DNA of 64,000 nt, taken from NCBI GenBank assembly GCA_963970005.1, contig CAXAMN010003558.1:1400270-1464269 (forward strand), in the 5' to 3' direction. The DNA is from Durusdinium trenchii (taxonomy: Eukaryota > Sar > Dinophyceae > Suessiales > Symbiodiniaceae). Below the pieces are notes generated by a model. That model ran no database searches, was not told the DNA's origin, and saw nothing but the letters and a program-made list of their open reading frames with translations. This document shows positions 12,192 to 23,943 of this stretch, one piece after another (the first letter of the stretch is position 1; each line of letters starts with the position of its first letter). The translations under genes and the position numbers were made by a program.

Positions 12192-12971
12192 GTTGCCTTT
12201 GTATCGGCGAGTTGCGGCGCCTCTCGGATTGGGTCACCATGCCGCCGTTGAGGCGTCGCGCAGGGCGCAGAGACCGCGCCAGTTGGGCGACGTGGATCAC
12301 GACCTTGCAGAAGGGGTGTGGAGGTTCAGTGGTAGGGGGCCGAACTTTTGGGTGGAGAATGAGGAGGATGTGTGGAAGTCCTGTTTCGTCCAGAATGGCC
12401 CTACTTGTAGCCGTATGGTGGTTTCATGCTGTTTCGCCAGTCGTGTTTGCCTGTTTTCCACGGATCGGACATGGGAGACAACACCCTGACACGAAGTCGT
12501 CGTCGGGCGTCGTCGTCGATCGTCCTTGCGCCGCCGGTCGCAAGTTCTTTGGGTCTGGACGGAGGGTGGCCTTGAAAAGCACTCCTGGCAGGTCCAAAGA
12601 TGATATCTTGGAGTGGTTCAGCAAGGAGGTGCGCCGAGAGCACACGCTCCGGAGCAAGGCACCCAGACAACGCCTGGGGCAGGCTGGAGCAAAGACGAGC
12701 GTAGATCTTGGACTGGGGAGGGTAGAACGAAGTGGGTGAACCAACCATGTAGAGGACTGTGGAGGCTATCCTCACAGTCATCGAGAAAGAACGTTCGTGA
12801 ATTGGATTGAATGGATATTCCTGACAGTCTGATTTCATCGGTGCTTGACATCAGGCAGCCCAGAAAAAGGCCATTCTTCTGCTGGAAGATGGTGAAGAGT
12901 CTGAGGATTCAGTGTTGTTTGACTTAGAACCCGAATTCACGATGGAGTACGATATGTACGTGCCACCCTGA
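12192..12971 (+). CDS. 3' exons of a gene with an acidic C-terminus
   Basis: Three exons are supported. 12192 to about 12320 carries the segment LGLGHHAAVEASRRAQRPRQ. 12592-12658 reads SKDDILEWFSKEVRREHTLR and ends SK at a GC donor. 12855-12971 reads AAQKKAILLLEDGEESEDSV and continues with LFDLEPEFTMEYDMYVPP to the stop TGA at 12969. The last two join in phase 0 across a GC-AG intron, and the first intron fits a GA donor. The protein end is basic-helical and then strongly acidic, as in many adaptor or chaperone-binding tails. No family is recognised. Upstream exons, perhaps 10605-10955, are unresolved. The stop is well supported. Confidence 0.6.
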
Positions 12972-12999
12972 CCAGCCCTGACCCTTCAAAAAGAAGGGT

Positions 13000-13730
13000 G
13001 AAAATCCAAGGGTTGAGCAAGAGCAACGACATGCACATTGCGCAGAAATCTGTGTGCAAAAAAGACAAAAAGGACTGAGGCGCGTGTCAGGGCGTCCAAG
13101 AAATTTGAGAGGTTGTCAAATTGAGAGGCCGGGCATGACAACTTCAGGTCGTCGGTATCTTAAATGCGGACGCCGAAGCCAGCTTATAGCAACTCTGACC
13201 CTGGCAGGGTTCGGAAGGGTCGGTCATAAGACATGGATTTTAGATACAGTAATTTGTTCTAGTAGTTTTCATGAGGAACTTGGATAGCCTCGAGCTGATT
13301 TTGAGATCTCGAGAGTGATTCTAAAGTCCAACACTTTTCGAGAAAGTTGAGTACCCTCAGAAAGGAATCTGAAACGCAGACATGTTCAATGATTGATCAA
13401 GGTTCATGGTCGTTCTTTCAATGGATTTGATGTCCAAACCAGGCGTCTTTGATCGGTTTGTATGAGGCCAATCTCTCAACCGCCAGAAGCTCGACAGCTG
13501 GCCGAATTGAAGCTTTCAGGGAAGGTAGGCCAGGTAGACACCCTTGGATCACGTCTTGGTCTTAGAATGTCTTAGACATGAGGTTAGACCAGTTCCAGTG
13601 CTCTATAGGACACTAAGTGAAAGGACCAGTGCTCTTCTTGTGGACTCTAAGGATCTCAATCTCTCGGGCTCCGAGTGTGTGCAATTCTTCGGGGTGGTCG
13701 AAGCAACTGAATAAGGGCTGGTTCTCGGTA
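13000..13730. other. No gene recognised
   Basis: One basic open stretch (13080-13260, including GRRYLKCGRRSQLIATLTLA) has weak coding character; otherwise nothing is seen. Confidence 0.35.
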
Positions 13731-13733
13731 ATG

Positions 13734-13810
13734 TAGACTCTTGATCAATAGACCCTCCCACTTGAATTGGACATGCTCTTCACATGGGGGGTTTATTAAT
13801 CAAGAGTCTA
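13734..13810. repeat. MITE-like element, TAGACTCTTGAT family, copy 2
   Basis: Left end TAGACTCTTGATCAATAGAC and an inverted right end at 13790-13810 enclose only about 35 bp. It is a short relative of the element at 1316-1504. Confidence 0.6.
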
Positions 13811-14324
13811 CATTAAGGAATGTGGGAATGATTGCCCCAAGACAGATTCCTTTGGATCCATTCCCTTATTTCGTCGCACAAGTCAGACAATCACCTCACC
13901 GAATACAGCTGGATGGGATGGTGCCCCTAATTAAGCAGACGGTCCCGTCGCAGGGTCAGACCAGTCTCATCCAAACGCACGGCATAGCGCACCCCGGCCT
14001 CCCTGCCAGGTGGGACAAACCTCCCACGGAAGCCGCGAGACAGAGCTGAGTAGAGAGTCTTGTATGCTGCAATGCTGGAGTAGAGAATGTTGTTTGTGGA
14101 TGAATTGTAATTATTGTTTTAAACCCTCTCCAAACCGGGAGGTGTATCAATCAATCGTCAACATTATATGGATGCCTCAATTTATTGGAGTATCAATATC
14201 TCTAATTAAGATTAGTTATATTATCTATATAATCTTTCCATATCTATTATACTATACTATATAACTAAATATAGTACATAGTTATGTATTCTGAAGATTC
14301 AGCATCTGAAGGGACGACTTTTCG

Positions 14325-14644
14325 CACACGGCTGGTGTGTTTGCGCCAGCCACCGCTGTGGAAGTCTTCCCTCCGGCCCTGGAGGGCCAGGGCGTCGTCG
14401 TTTGGGCCACAAAAAGGATGCAGACGACCGGGTCGGATGGACGTGCATCACAGCAAAACGATGTCCAAACAAGATCATGGGCTCTTCAATTCTCGGTTCC
14501 GAAACCGCTCCGAAGATTCACTTGGAGCCAAAAGGATGGAGTGAAGGAACTGACAAACTGCCCCTGGACCTGGAAGGTTTCGGGTACATCTTGACGTACA
14601 ACAGGATATGCGTCTCAGAACGTGGCGCCGAGCCTCTGATATGA
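14325..14644 (+). CDS. Possible coding region with a frame switch
   Basis: The first part reads FAPATAVEVFPPALEGQGVV with good codon bias. From about 14430 the better frame is shifted and reads EPKGWSEGTDKLPLDLEGFG, then YILTYNRICVSERGAEPLI to a stop at 14644. No obvious splice pair joins them, so this may be two exons, an indel or a decayed copy. Not recognised. Confidence 0.35.
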
Positions 14645-14891
14645 GCGCAAGATTCTTTGAAACTCTTCTTTCTATACCATAACATGCTCATTATATAACC
14701 TGTGAAGCAACAACAACCGCCCATGCGTTCTCATAACTAGCGAGGTTTTACAATCCAAAAGGGGTGGCGTAAGTTTGATCACTACCTTGTGAGGTTGATG
14801 TGTATATATACTCTTTGGCTTGGAGTTCTCGACCAATGAGTCCAACGTTCTACTCGGCCATGCGAAGGTCCAGTAGATCGCATGAGAAGGT

Positions 14892-15018
14892 CCACAGATT
14901 CATGTCACGCTTAAGCCAGCTCTCGCTCGCGCGCGGGGGGCGCGCTTTCGGCTTGAAAGCCTTGAATGCACGGGTCGAACCAGCTCGGCTTTGCGTCACA
15001 GGCGCCCAGTTTTGGTGA
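14892..15018 (+). CDS. Possible exon, unknown
   Basis: GC-rich stretch reading SRLSQLSLARGGRAFGLKAL and then NARVEPARLCVTGAQ. Borders are uncertain. Confidence 0.25.
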
Positions 15019-15499
15019 AAAGATGAGCACACCAGCCATCAGTACCGTCATGTGACAATCACAATGACGACAAGCTTCATGGCAGGGTATTTGTCCCTCC
15101 CACTAGTAAAGCATGGATGACGACACACAGATGCATGGCATTTATGGATATCTAAAGGTTAAGCTTCGGAAAGAAAACACGTGGCGGCGGGGATCAATTG
15201 GCCGTTTTAACTGCTAAGAACCCCCCAAACAGTCGAACAGCTTGGGCAGTTCTGCAGTTCCATTGTCTTTGTCAAGAACATGTTGTTGCCTGATGTTGCC
15301 GAAGGGTCAGTCCAGTGGCACAAGGATGACACAGGGGTTAGTTGAATCATGTTGAAGTTAGGACGTCCCAAATCCATCCAAATCCAATGTTCTCTTGGGG
15401 AACTGGGTATGTTATGGCGGTCCGACCCCCTTCTCAGCCTTGTTAGGTAGAAGACATGTGAGGCTCTAGATTGCCGACCCACCATCACCCAGACATGAC

Positions 15500-16147
15500 G
15501 CACGAACAACGCCCCACGATAGACACGAGCCACATCCACAAGACACGAGCCACGCTCAATGAACGTCGCCCGATGGCGATTCAGCCCGAGTTTGAGCAGG
15601 AGGACCCGTGCGCGGTCTACACACGCGAGCACGCCGCTCATACCCCGCGCGCGATTTCGCGCGAAAGCGCACAGCAGAAGTTGGTGGAACTCGACAAGTG
15701 GGTTGCCTCACTCAGTGATCCTGGGTGGTTCACCATGCTTCACCATGCTCACTCAGTGATTCACTGAAGTGTCCCCATGGTCTCCTGGTGGTTCATCCTG
15801 AATGGTAGTTCACCAGTCGGGTGTCTAATCAGACCGGGAGACTGAACAGTTCTGTCTTTCGTCTTGAACCGTCACCTCCAGCGATCGGTGGACACGGCAG
15901 GATGCCTGGGAAGCATTCTTGGAGAAGACAGATCCCAGGCGGGGGAGACTTCTTCGACCTCGTCGTCTTTTGTCCGAGTTCGTCCGAGTCTCGCGGTTCC
16001 ACGGTCGTCGTGTGCGGACGTCCAGTTCGGTCGGACACGGTCCATCTGTCCAGTTCGGGGTCCAGACCTGATGTCTCGGTCCGACTTGGAACACAACGTT
16101 TAAACGAGAGAACGTTGAGAAAGGAAGCGCGTCGAGAAGAAGTTTGA
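15500..16147 (+). CDS. 3' exons of an unknown gene
   Basis: Exon 1 (about 15500-15714) reads PMAIQPEFEQEDPCAVYTRE, then a segment ending QQKLVELDKWVASL, before a CTCA|GTGATC donor. It is clearly coding by wobble bias. Exon 2 starts after CTCCAG at 15882. The phase of exon 1 selects the frame containing GGDFFDLVVFCPSSSESRGS and ending LNERTLRKEARREEV at TGA 16145-16147. A second frame of exon 2, stopping at 16103, is also open and cannot be excluded. No domain recognised. Confidence 0.5.
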
Positions 16148-16149
16148 GA

Positions 16150-17400
16150 AGTATACCTGGAGTTTTGGCATCGACGAGGAGGGAGTTGGACGGATGCCTT
16201 GGACAGATGCTTGAAAATACGGGACAGATGGGTAGCTGAGTGGCACTGCAGTTGATCAGAAGGACCAACACATGGGTTCTGTGAAGGGACTTGATCTGAA
16301 ATCTCAGGCGGAGCTGTACAGAGCGATTATTTTGTTGTATTTTTTTGTTGGAGACCTTGAAAACAACGATGGGTAGGCCGCCGGTAGGCCTCCTTTTCCT
16401 TTGATCCAGCAACTTTCTATGATCATCCAAAGGTATCCAAAGGTTGTGAAATGGAGATTGGTCACTGCTTCTTTGGTGACCAGAACGTTAAAATGGTGAC
16501 CTTAGACGTGACCTTCCTCGATCTGTGTAGGATGACGAAGGCTTCACAAGAGACTGCGTGATTCTCGAGGTGGGAGACCAGTGAAGTTACTCCGGCAGTC
16601 GGTCTGATGGCGTTTTCGCGTTTCAAGGGAACAAAGGTGGAGAGCTTGGGTAGTTTGGGGCGAAACCCATAGCAGCATGACTCCAAAATAGGCGTTCCGG
16701 AGGCGCCCCCCGCTTCCAACACAAACTAGTCTACTAGTGCCGATTGCCTAGGGCCTAGGAATTGTTTTGAATTCTGGAGCCTTTTCTCGCTGGGGGAAAC
16801 CTTTAGCCGAATGCCAAGGTGTTTATGTGTTTAATTGTTTGTTTCTTTCAGTTGAAGAGAATGGCACGCACACGGGCAAAGAAAACACCGGTCAAGCCGG
16901 TCAGACAGGCTAAAACCTTTGGTTTTGTGAATTATGTTCGAACAAAGGACACCGCTCATATCATATCAAAAAAGGCAGTTGTCACAGTGCTGTGGGGCAG
17001 ACTGAAGGGCTGTTGTTGGTTGTTGTGCACCTGTTTGACCTTATTTTGTTGGATAATATGTGCATCCTCTATTTAAAAAACATACACCACATACACCGAT
17101 TTCCCTCCGACAAGTCACACGATTTGGTGAGCCCTGTGACGGAGGGTTCTCACTGGTCGCCTCAACAGGTGACCTTTCGGATTTTATGAGGGGACCGGTC
17201 AGACTGGGCAGGTAGTGAGGTTGGGGAGCAAACTGATACAGCCAATCCGAGATGAAGCCCTGATGTGTCGCTAGTGTCGTGCGTCCTGGTTCAGAACCAA
17301 GGAATCTAGTGCTAGATGATGCTAGATGTTCTGTTCATGTAGAAACCCATTTGACCAAGAGGTGCTCAAAGATCTTGGTTGCCGGCCTCGCACATCTCTG
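16150..17400. other. Mostly non-coding; one basic micro-exon candidate
   Basis: At 16861 an ATG after a pyrimidine-rich TTTCAG acceptor opens MARTRAKKTPVKPVRQAKTF, a basic start about 40 codons long. It only superficially resembles a histone tail. Nothing else is seen. Confidence 0.3.
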
Positions 17401-17403
17401 AGA

Positions 17404-17660
17404 GGTGGCGGCCACCAGGGAGACGGAGCCCAGACATGTGCAGGCGAAACTGACGTTCGGACCCCCGGATCCTTGGGTATTTGTGCGTGTGGGCTTAAAA
17501 ACAATATCAGTGTGTGATTCTTGGATATCTGTGTGTGAATGAGCTTGCTTAAAGACTTTCATCATTTGGGTCTCAATACACGCCCTGCCAAAAGCACAGG
17601 CAGAGGCAACACGGACGGCTACATTGAAGTACGGCAGGGCGCGGGATGTTCGGTCACTGT
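17404..17660 (+). CDS. Possible exons upstream of the 18.2-kb gene
   Basis: After CTGAGAG, one frame reads VAATRETEPRHVQAKLTFGP. A second open stretch (17600-17659) reads LPKAQAEATRTATLKYGRAR before a stop. Wobble bias is good but splice borders are unclear. Confidence 0.3.
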
Positions 17661-18184
17661 AAATGTCAAAGAATGCATTTCGCTGAATGCATGGGTATAA
17701 CTCCAAGAAGACTCCATGGCGGACTCCATTCTATGCTTGTCGAGTATTCTATGCGCCAAGCGAGGCTCCACGTCGTGTTGTGCACATCCGCTCAAACATG
17801 AAAGGTGGGTTGATTCTTTTGGTGCTGCCTACGAGGGTGAATATTAATCAAGACGTAGTATGCTGAAGTGGAGAACACTCCTTATTTGTAAGAGCTTTTT
17901 CAATTCCTTTCTTCGTTACAATCAAGTGCTAGTGAGCATCACGCTTTGCATCCTATTGGGTCGAAGAAAGATGTTGAGACTATTTGATACGCATCACAAA
18001 AACGCTCAACCTCCCGCTATATGTACAACCCATTTTACCATAAATAGTGAGGCTATATAGTATCATGATATGGTCATCTTGTTGGACGAAGTCGTCATCC
18101 AGTGACCACCTCTCTGAAAAGAGTGACGATAGCCGCTACATGGACGACTGAGATGACGTCAGTAAGCTTCTAGTTTTTCACCAG

Positions 18185-18607
18185 GTCTAAGCATTTGCGC
18201 CTCACCCTGCATGGAGACCTCATCATTGACGACGACTTCAGTGACGAACGCTGGCTCAGCGTGGAGGAGGGGCTTCACGCCGAGCCGACGGCGCGAAATG
18301 CGGTCGGGGGGAGGCTGTCATGAAGGTGAGTTGATCAGTCCCGCCTGATTGAGTGCAACATCCTGTTCTTTCCGAAAGGAAAAGTACATGGAAAGCTGTA
18401 CATTCGGAGAGTACGACCTACACACAAAAGGTGCCCAAAAAGAAGAACCCGACCTGGACGCATCGTTCACCCTCGGTAAAGCTCATCCGCCACGTCTCGA
18501 TCGTCGAGACGTTGGATCGACGTGGTGAGGACTCTTATTGGGAGCTGGAGACCAAGACCAACAAGTCTGGAGAAAGGATCAAAAACATCAGGCGAGCCGT
18601 AGACTGA
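18185..18607 (+). CDS. Two terminal exons of an unknown gene
   Basis: Exon 18185-18313 reads SKHLRLTLHGDLIIDDDFSD, then ERWLSVEEGLHAEPTARNAV, and ends at an AG|GC donor. Exon 18379-18607 begins after GAAAG, completes the split Arg codon, and runs through PSVKLIRHVSIVETLDRRGE and ELETKTNKSGERIKNIRRAV to TGA 18605-18607. The phase is consistent across the GC-AG intron of 65 bp. The product end combines an acidic patch with a basic C-terminus. No family recognised. Upstream exons may include those near 17.4-17.66 kb. Confidence 0.7.
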
Positions 18608-18738
18608 GTCACCTGATTCGGTTCATATTGCTGTGTTAGGGATTCTGAGTTTGACAGGTGAGTAGCTTCAAAAACCTCTATGATGAAAAGTGTACAAACT
18701 GTAATCTCACATTCTTTCATGAAAGCCAAAACGCAGGT

Positions 18739-18806
18739 CGCGAAAGGTTCGCGAAAGCCCCGCGAAAGCCCCCCAGAAGAACAGTGTCGCGAAAGCTTTC
18801 GCGAAA
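18739..18806. repeat. CGCGAAAG cluster
   Basis: Five copies of CGCGAAAG within 68 bp, including the palindrome CGCGAAAGCTTTCGCG. Function unknown. Confidence 0.6.
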
Positions 18807-18860
18807 GTCGAATTTCTTGTACATGTCATGTGATGTTTATGTATGCAACCATATCTTTAT

Positions 18861-19085
18861 GTCGGCAGCAGCAGCAGACCAGCCAGCCAGCCAGCCAGCC
18901 AGCCAGCAGTAGCAGCAGCAGACCAGCCAGCAGGCGCAGCAGCAGACCAGCCAGCAGGCGCAGCAGCAGACCAGCCACCAGCAGCAGTAGCAGACCAGCC
19001 AGCCAGCCAGCCAGCCGGCCGGCCGGCCGGCCGGCCAGCCGCAGCAGCAGCAGCAGCAGCAGCAGACCAGCCAGCAGCAGCACAG
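18861..19085. repeat. CAGC/CCGG low-complexity tract
   Basis: Runs of AGCAGC, GACCAGCCAGCC and (CCGG)n. All frames are open across it and give simple peptides (Gln/Ala/Pro/Ser or Leu/Ala/Gly), so coding is not inferred. Confidence 0.8.
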
Positions 19086-19211
19086 GTTTCCGAAGCCGCT
19101 CAGGTGTCTCTCTGTCGGACATTCATGCCATTCAGCAAGATTTCGGGTCTCAAGATGCACGTATTTATGTCCCTGCCTAGGCTACTAGGGCTCCAACTAC
19201 CTCCTGAGAAG

Positions 19212-19385
19212 GTGCTTTGGGTACCAGAGGCATTCTTAAGTTGTTCCAGGGTCAGGCTTGCGGGGTGTTAGCTGCACTAAGCTTACCTTTGTTTCTCAAG
19301 GGTAAGTGCAGCTAGCACCCCGCAAGCCCGGGCTTGGGACAAGGAACCAGCAGTATTTAAGGATGCCTTTGGTACCCGAAACACC
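19212..19385. repeat. Long palindromic element
   Basis: The outer left end GGTGCTTTGGGTACCAGAGG pairs with the outer right end CCTTTGGTACCCGAAACACC. The inner arms CTTGCGGGGTGTTAGCTGCA and TGCAGCTAGCACCCCGCAAG also pair, leaving a loop of about 20 bp near 19290-19300. Total 174 bp. The structure is a foldback or MITE-type element; no related copy was seen in this window. Confidence 0.7.
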
Positions 19386-19838
19386 TACTTTGATTCCTTA
19401 ACAATGATTTTGTTGTACAGTTCATTTTGGCTTGTAGTTCACAGTCTTTGGCACTGATACAACTGTCGTTCTTTTAAAGTTACGTTGGCATTGCGTTTTG
19501 GTGTGCTGTAAACTACTGTATCATGTTTTACTTCTTCAAGGTCCTCGTTGTTTTTCCTTTCATGCATACATCGTCAGTGCACTTGGATTGGGTTTCTTGC
19601 TTCAAGTCCGCCACACCGTGAGGTATCTTCTCTATTTGAGAAATGACTGACCTCACCTTAGCTGCCATCAGAGTTGAGTCATGGCACGGCGGTTGAGAAA
19701 TCACCCCGCTTCTAGGGACCTAAGTGGACAAGCCAACTATCGGGGTATCCAAACAGGTCAGCCGGGGTCAGCCCAAAGGATCGTCCCTTTTACAACGTTG
19801 GCGATTCGAACCACTCAACGGACCATGAAACGATTCTT

Positions 19839-20130
19839 TTGGACAGCAGAAACAGTGACGACATGGTTGACTCCGAATCGTTCTTGGAGATTGTATATAA
19901 TTGTCGCATGTTGCCGCTACAAGGCTGTGGATTTTGCCACCAGAGAAAGGTTTGCGAGAAACTGAGGTACAAAATACATTACGAAGACGCTCTTCGAACA
20001 GGAAAGACAGGACAGCTGGTTTTTGATCGAGCTGCAATTGAGATTGTTTGGTATAGTTTTCTGGTGTCATTGAGCATTTGGCACAGTAATTTTCAAAGGT
20101 TCACGAGGAACTGTTTCACCCGGGAACGGT
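19839..20130 (+). CDS. Possible exon with CxxC
   Basis: Ninety-seven open codons reading NSDDMVDSESFLEIVYNCRM, then GCGFCHQRKVCEKLRYKIHY. The Cys pattern might bind metal, but wobble bias is weak and a minus frame is also open. Confidence 0.3.
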
Positions 20131-20721
20131 GAGTGTTCATATCATGAGCGCCGATCAACGGGTTCCTAGTTTGCCTCGAGAGGGCAAGCAGATTCCCATA
20201 ATTTTGCCAGATTTCACCAGGCTTTGTTCTAGATTCTAGACTTTCGGTAGTGCTACACAGCTGAATGCTTACCACAGAACCAAAGGGAATGTCTTTTGAA
20301 GAATCTCCTTGAGAAGGCAACACATCGATCACTCCTGGAATTTGTGTCAGTATTTTGGTTCATGAACGCAAGCTTTCGCTGCACACGCAGAGTTTGGTTC
20401 AGGTTCTTCACAAAAAGTGGTTCATCAGGGAAGGAAACATCCGATAGGGGAAGAACCATTCTACGCCGAACCGGAAAGGTTGTGGAACCGACACTGCTCA
20501 GGAACTGCCTCCAGATGAGGACTGGACACCTTCCGCTGGGGAGTGAGATGGAGTGAGGCAATGAGGGGGAAGCTTTTGGGCCAAGGATGCTCATCAAGTC
20601 AAAAGTAGCGTCTACTAGTAGCGATGCCAGGAGCTACTAGAGCGTCTAGATCAACCGATCGATCCTAGATTGACCGAACCTCACTTCACCCTTTAGCGTT
20701 CGAACTCCGCAGCGGCAGCAG

Positions 20722-21057
20722 CATTGCTCCGTGGCTGGGGGTCCAAAGGGCCGGTAGTGTTGGATCCGGCCGCGGAAGAGTTGGACGACGGAATCTCCAC
20801 GAGTTTCTACGTCACGCAGCCGTTCCGCCATGTGGCAAACCGCATGACCAAACCGCTCAGAGCCTATGCCCAGTTTGGGAGCATCTCTTTCAATGATCTC
20901 CATGCGGAATCACCTGGCGTGGAGCATGGGGAGACCGCAAAAGAATGTAAATGACGGTTGTTCCAGCGAGGACAGCGATGATGACACGGCTGATGCCAGG
21001 ATCAAGGCTGATGACAGGGGGTTGGCAGGAGACTTTCGGATGGTGCCAGAATATTAA
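20722..21057 (+). CDS. Exons of an unknown gene
   Basis: From an AG acceptor at 20721 the frame reads GSKGPVVLDPAAEELDDGIS, then TSFYVTQPFRHVANRMTKPL, with clear codon bias. A second exon, 20967-21057, after TTCCAG reads SEDSDDDTADARIKADDRGL and can run to TAA 21055, or leave earlier by a GA donor. An intron between them, somewhere in 20860-20966, is inferred. No domain recognised. Confidence 0.55.
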
Positions 21058-21525
21058 AAAATTGCCCTTGCGGCTGCGAAATTTTGCACATCACCAGTCT
21101 GAGAGTTTGAGCTTGCACCTCTTCTGACCTGGCAGAGGGGACATGTTCTTTGCAACTGCTGAAAAGTGGAGAACCCACCCACAGATCTGGAAACCACTGG
21201 AAGCCACAGGATTGATCAAGAGAAACACCCCAAGTGGAGATTTGACACTTCTTGGATTTCACGAAATGCACAAGGCAGACATGGTCTTTTCTTGGACCTT
21301 TCTTTTTGCAATGGAGCTACGATTTACTTAATCTTCTAAGGTTCGCTGTGCATGTCTGGCTCCAAACTTGGGGTGGTTTGAGGATGGCGCATCCCACGAT
21401 GGTGCCACTGGCCACTGCCTGTTCAGATGAAGCTCGAGCTCAACTCAAACACCATGGTCATGCCCACTACACGGTGTCCACCACACAGTCGCCTCACCAA
21501 AACCACCAGGTGCCGATTTTTCCAG

Positions 21526-21720
21526 GACCTGAACACCACCGGCCGTATCGCCGTATCACCACGTTGGGTCACGTGGCCGGGCCCGTCGGGTCGGAGTGTT
21601 CCTCGGCAGATGATCGCGAACCTCAAGGAGCCGGAACCTCGCCGCGAGGTGCGTCCGCGGTGGGGTGCAATGGAAAGACATGGTGTTGAGAGGTTCACTG
21701 GCACCCCAAGATGTCCTTGA
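21526..21720 (+). CDS. Exon, unknown protein
   Basis: Starts at TTTTTCCAG|GAC. It reads DLNTTGRIAVSPRWVTWPGP, then QMIANLKEPEPRREVRPRWG, with very high GC wobble. It can run to TGA at 21718 or leave by an ACATG|GTGTTG donor at 21680. Probably the same gene as 20722-21057. Confidence 0.55.
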   Translation, partial: DLNTTGRIAVSPRWVTWPGPSGRSVPRQMIANLKEPEPRREVRPRWGAMERHGVERFTGTPRCP

Positions 21721-21959
21721 GATATTGTCCTTTCTGTTCCACCGACATTGGGGATGATGGTGCCATCTACTCTGAAAACAATGGTAAAAGACCGAGAATG
21801 GATTGCTAAAGCCAGTGTTGGTGGACATCCTGAGCAAACAGACCACTGTGGCCTGTTTCTGGAGCCACGAGCCAGAGCAGCTAGTGCAGGGTTAATGACC
21901 ACATGGAGGAGGAGACCTCCTTCAGCAACTGGATGGCTGCGTGATGTTCAAGCCTGTTG

Positions 21960-23809
21960 AGAGCTTTTTAACTTGTAGGTGCACAAGCAGTCGTGTGAAT
22001 GCATGTTTGAACCCAATTGCCTTTGCCACAGGATTGAAGCCACAGCGGTAGACAATTTTGTCAGTTTGTTCTTTGGGGGTTGAATCTATCATGGCCACCG
22101 TGGGGCAATGGTGTGGAATCTATCCAATGTGTTGACAAAGCGTTTTCCCGGCATGAGATTGCTTCAAGAGATGATCGGACACCTCGGAGGTTCTCAGAGC
22201 GTTTGCACTTGAGGCAAGGCTTTCATGCAAAGGGCAGGGCCGGTAGGGCATAGCTAGGCTTTTACTTGTCACACCAACAGATGTCCCCATCAGCCAGTGA
22301 AAACCTGTAGCCGACATGGATGGCCAATGGATTGGTGCTTTTCTTGTCAGAAGTTTCGGTTCAAGGACTTGTGTGTACATGAGTTGAAAACATAATAAAA
22401 CATATAACATATATATATATATATAATGATATATACCATGATTTACAATGATACTAGTTACTGCTAGTTCCAGCCTTGAAATTGGAATCAATAATGCAAT
22501 CAACAGCTGTATAATTAGACTTTGACCCGCCGCCAGTCAGAGTCACTCAGCAGCTGTTCTTGCACACATATCCTGGGATTGAGGTAGTTTATGGGATCCT
22601 CAGATGAATGGATTCACAAAGAGCATGAGGTACCAAGTCCATCAGTAGAACCGACCCCGCCCCTCAGATACATAGTGCCTTTTGGAGGATACAGGCGCAC
22701 AATCGCGGGTGCCATTGATCGCTGAACATTGCTATTTTCTGGGGAATGAGTTGAGAGCAGAAAACCTTCTCAGCAACTTGGTGTATGACTTGGAACGAGA
22801 CGGTGCGTTGCGGTATTTGTGGTGTTGTGGATGAGAAGAGATCTTGTTGAGAAGACTTCACATGTATCCAATCGGACATATTTGGTAAAGCTAAAGTATG
22901 CTTGCTGCGCTTATCTCTTGAAAAGCAGTGACATCCTCACCGTATCCCCGCTTGTGTCAGAATTCCGATCTGATTTTTGGTGGGATTATTGTGAGCAGTT
23001 TGGATGAATATTGCAAACTAGTGGTGCAGATTTACAAGTTGATGATAGCCTATGGTTCAGTGGCGCTTCGTTGACAGGTTGATTGCATGACTATGAGTTT
23101 AAAGAATATCAAAACCATACAAGGCCTTTATCTTCCAACAGTGCAGAATTTCTGCATTCTGCCTTTTCATCTCTAAAGCCAGCCCAGTTCGGCCGACATG
23201 TTGCACAGTTGGAAGATCTAAGTATGAACTATGAACCCAATCCAGCAATGTCCCCTTCCGAAACATTCCTTGTTGAGGTGCACACCACAGTGTCACAGGG
23301 TGTTATTATATATATATAACGTATTCTAACATCATTTTTGGGGAAGGTGTCCTACTACCTGCAGCAGTTGGTAATTAAACAAGAACAATCAAGAGCATCA
23401 CTATTTTGGAGAACGGCCTTTACAAACTATCATTATCCACGGTTACAGAGAATGGGATATGCCCAATATGAACCCGAGCCAATCGTCTCACCACTGCAAC
23501 TCACCACGACTGCCAAGAAATGGCAGAGATCAGCGTTGGCGCTTGGCCCAAAAGCCCACAGCTAGACGGTGCAAAAGTTCAAAGATCTTCACTGGGATAT
23601 ACCTATATATGTCAATTTATAATTTATGGTAACTTCTTGCTTCAATAGCAGACTTTTAAGTGACTTGTCAGTGTTTTTCATTTATTTGCCTTCTCCGAGC
23701 ACCACCCTTCAATATCCTTCAATACCTCCTGGGCACGTTGAGCCATCGCACGTTGGATCTCTCATCAGGTCTCATTGGGGTCCTTCGTTTGGTCCCTCTT
23801 CGTCCCCAG
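21960..23809. other. No gene recognised; TA tract at 22408
   Basis: AT-rich with a (TA)n tract near 22408-22428. Longish + frames at 23083-23319 and 23338-23565 share a YEP.P..SP theme, but codon bias does not support a gene. Confidence 0.4.
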
Positions 23810-23943
23810 GTCGATGGATCCGGCACTCCTCAGCGCCTTGGGCGCCCTCTTCGGCCACGCCACCGGCGAGTCCACCGAGTCCACGGGCGACGCGCCCAGC
23901 GCCTCCATCGCGATCCTCACCGTGCCGGGCCGTGGCATCGTCG
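23810..23943 (+). CDS. Probable first coding exon, unknown protein
   Basis: After CCCCAG the ATG at 23814 opens MDPALLSALGALFGHATGES, then TESTGDAPSASIAILTVPGR, ending GIVG at a CGTCG|GTACGG donor. Wobble bases are almost all G or C. The Met just inside the acceptor suggests the true start behind a trans-splice acceptor, which is inference. Later exons are unclear; 24371-24490 is open (SSAPSISSSCLARPRGQDGA) and could follow. No family recognised. Confidence 0.6.

Noticed and set aside
16861-16920. Histone-like start MARTRAKKTP
   Set aside because: Only the first four residues resemble histone H3; the rest diverges and no histone fold follows.
18826-19180. Frames over the CAGC/CCGG tract
   Set aside because: All frames are open with low-complexity content; no unique sequence supports a protein.
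21423-21902. 159-codon minus-strand frame
   Set aside because: It is a shadow of the + exon at 21526, which has a clean acceptor and higher GC wobble.
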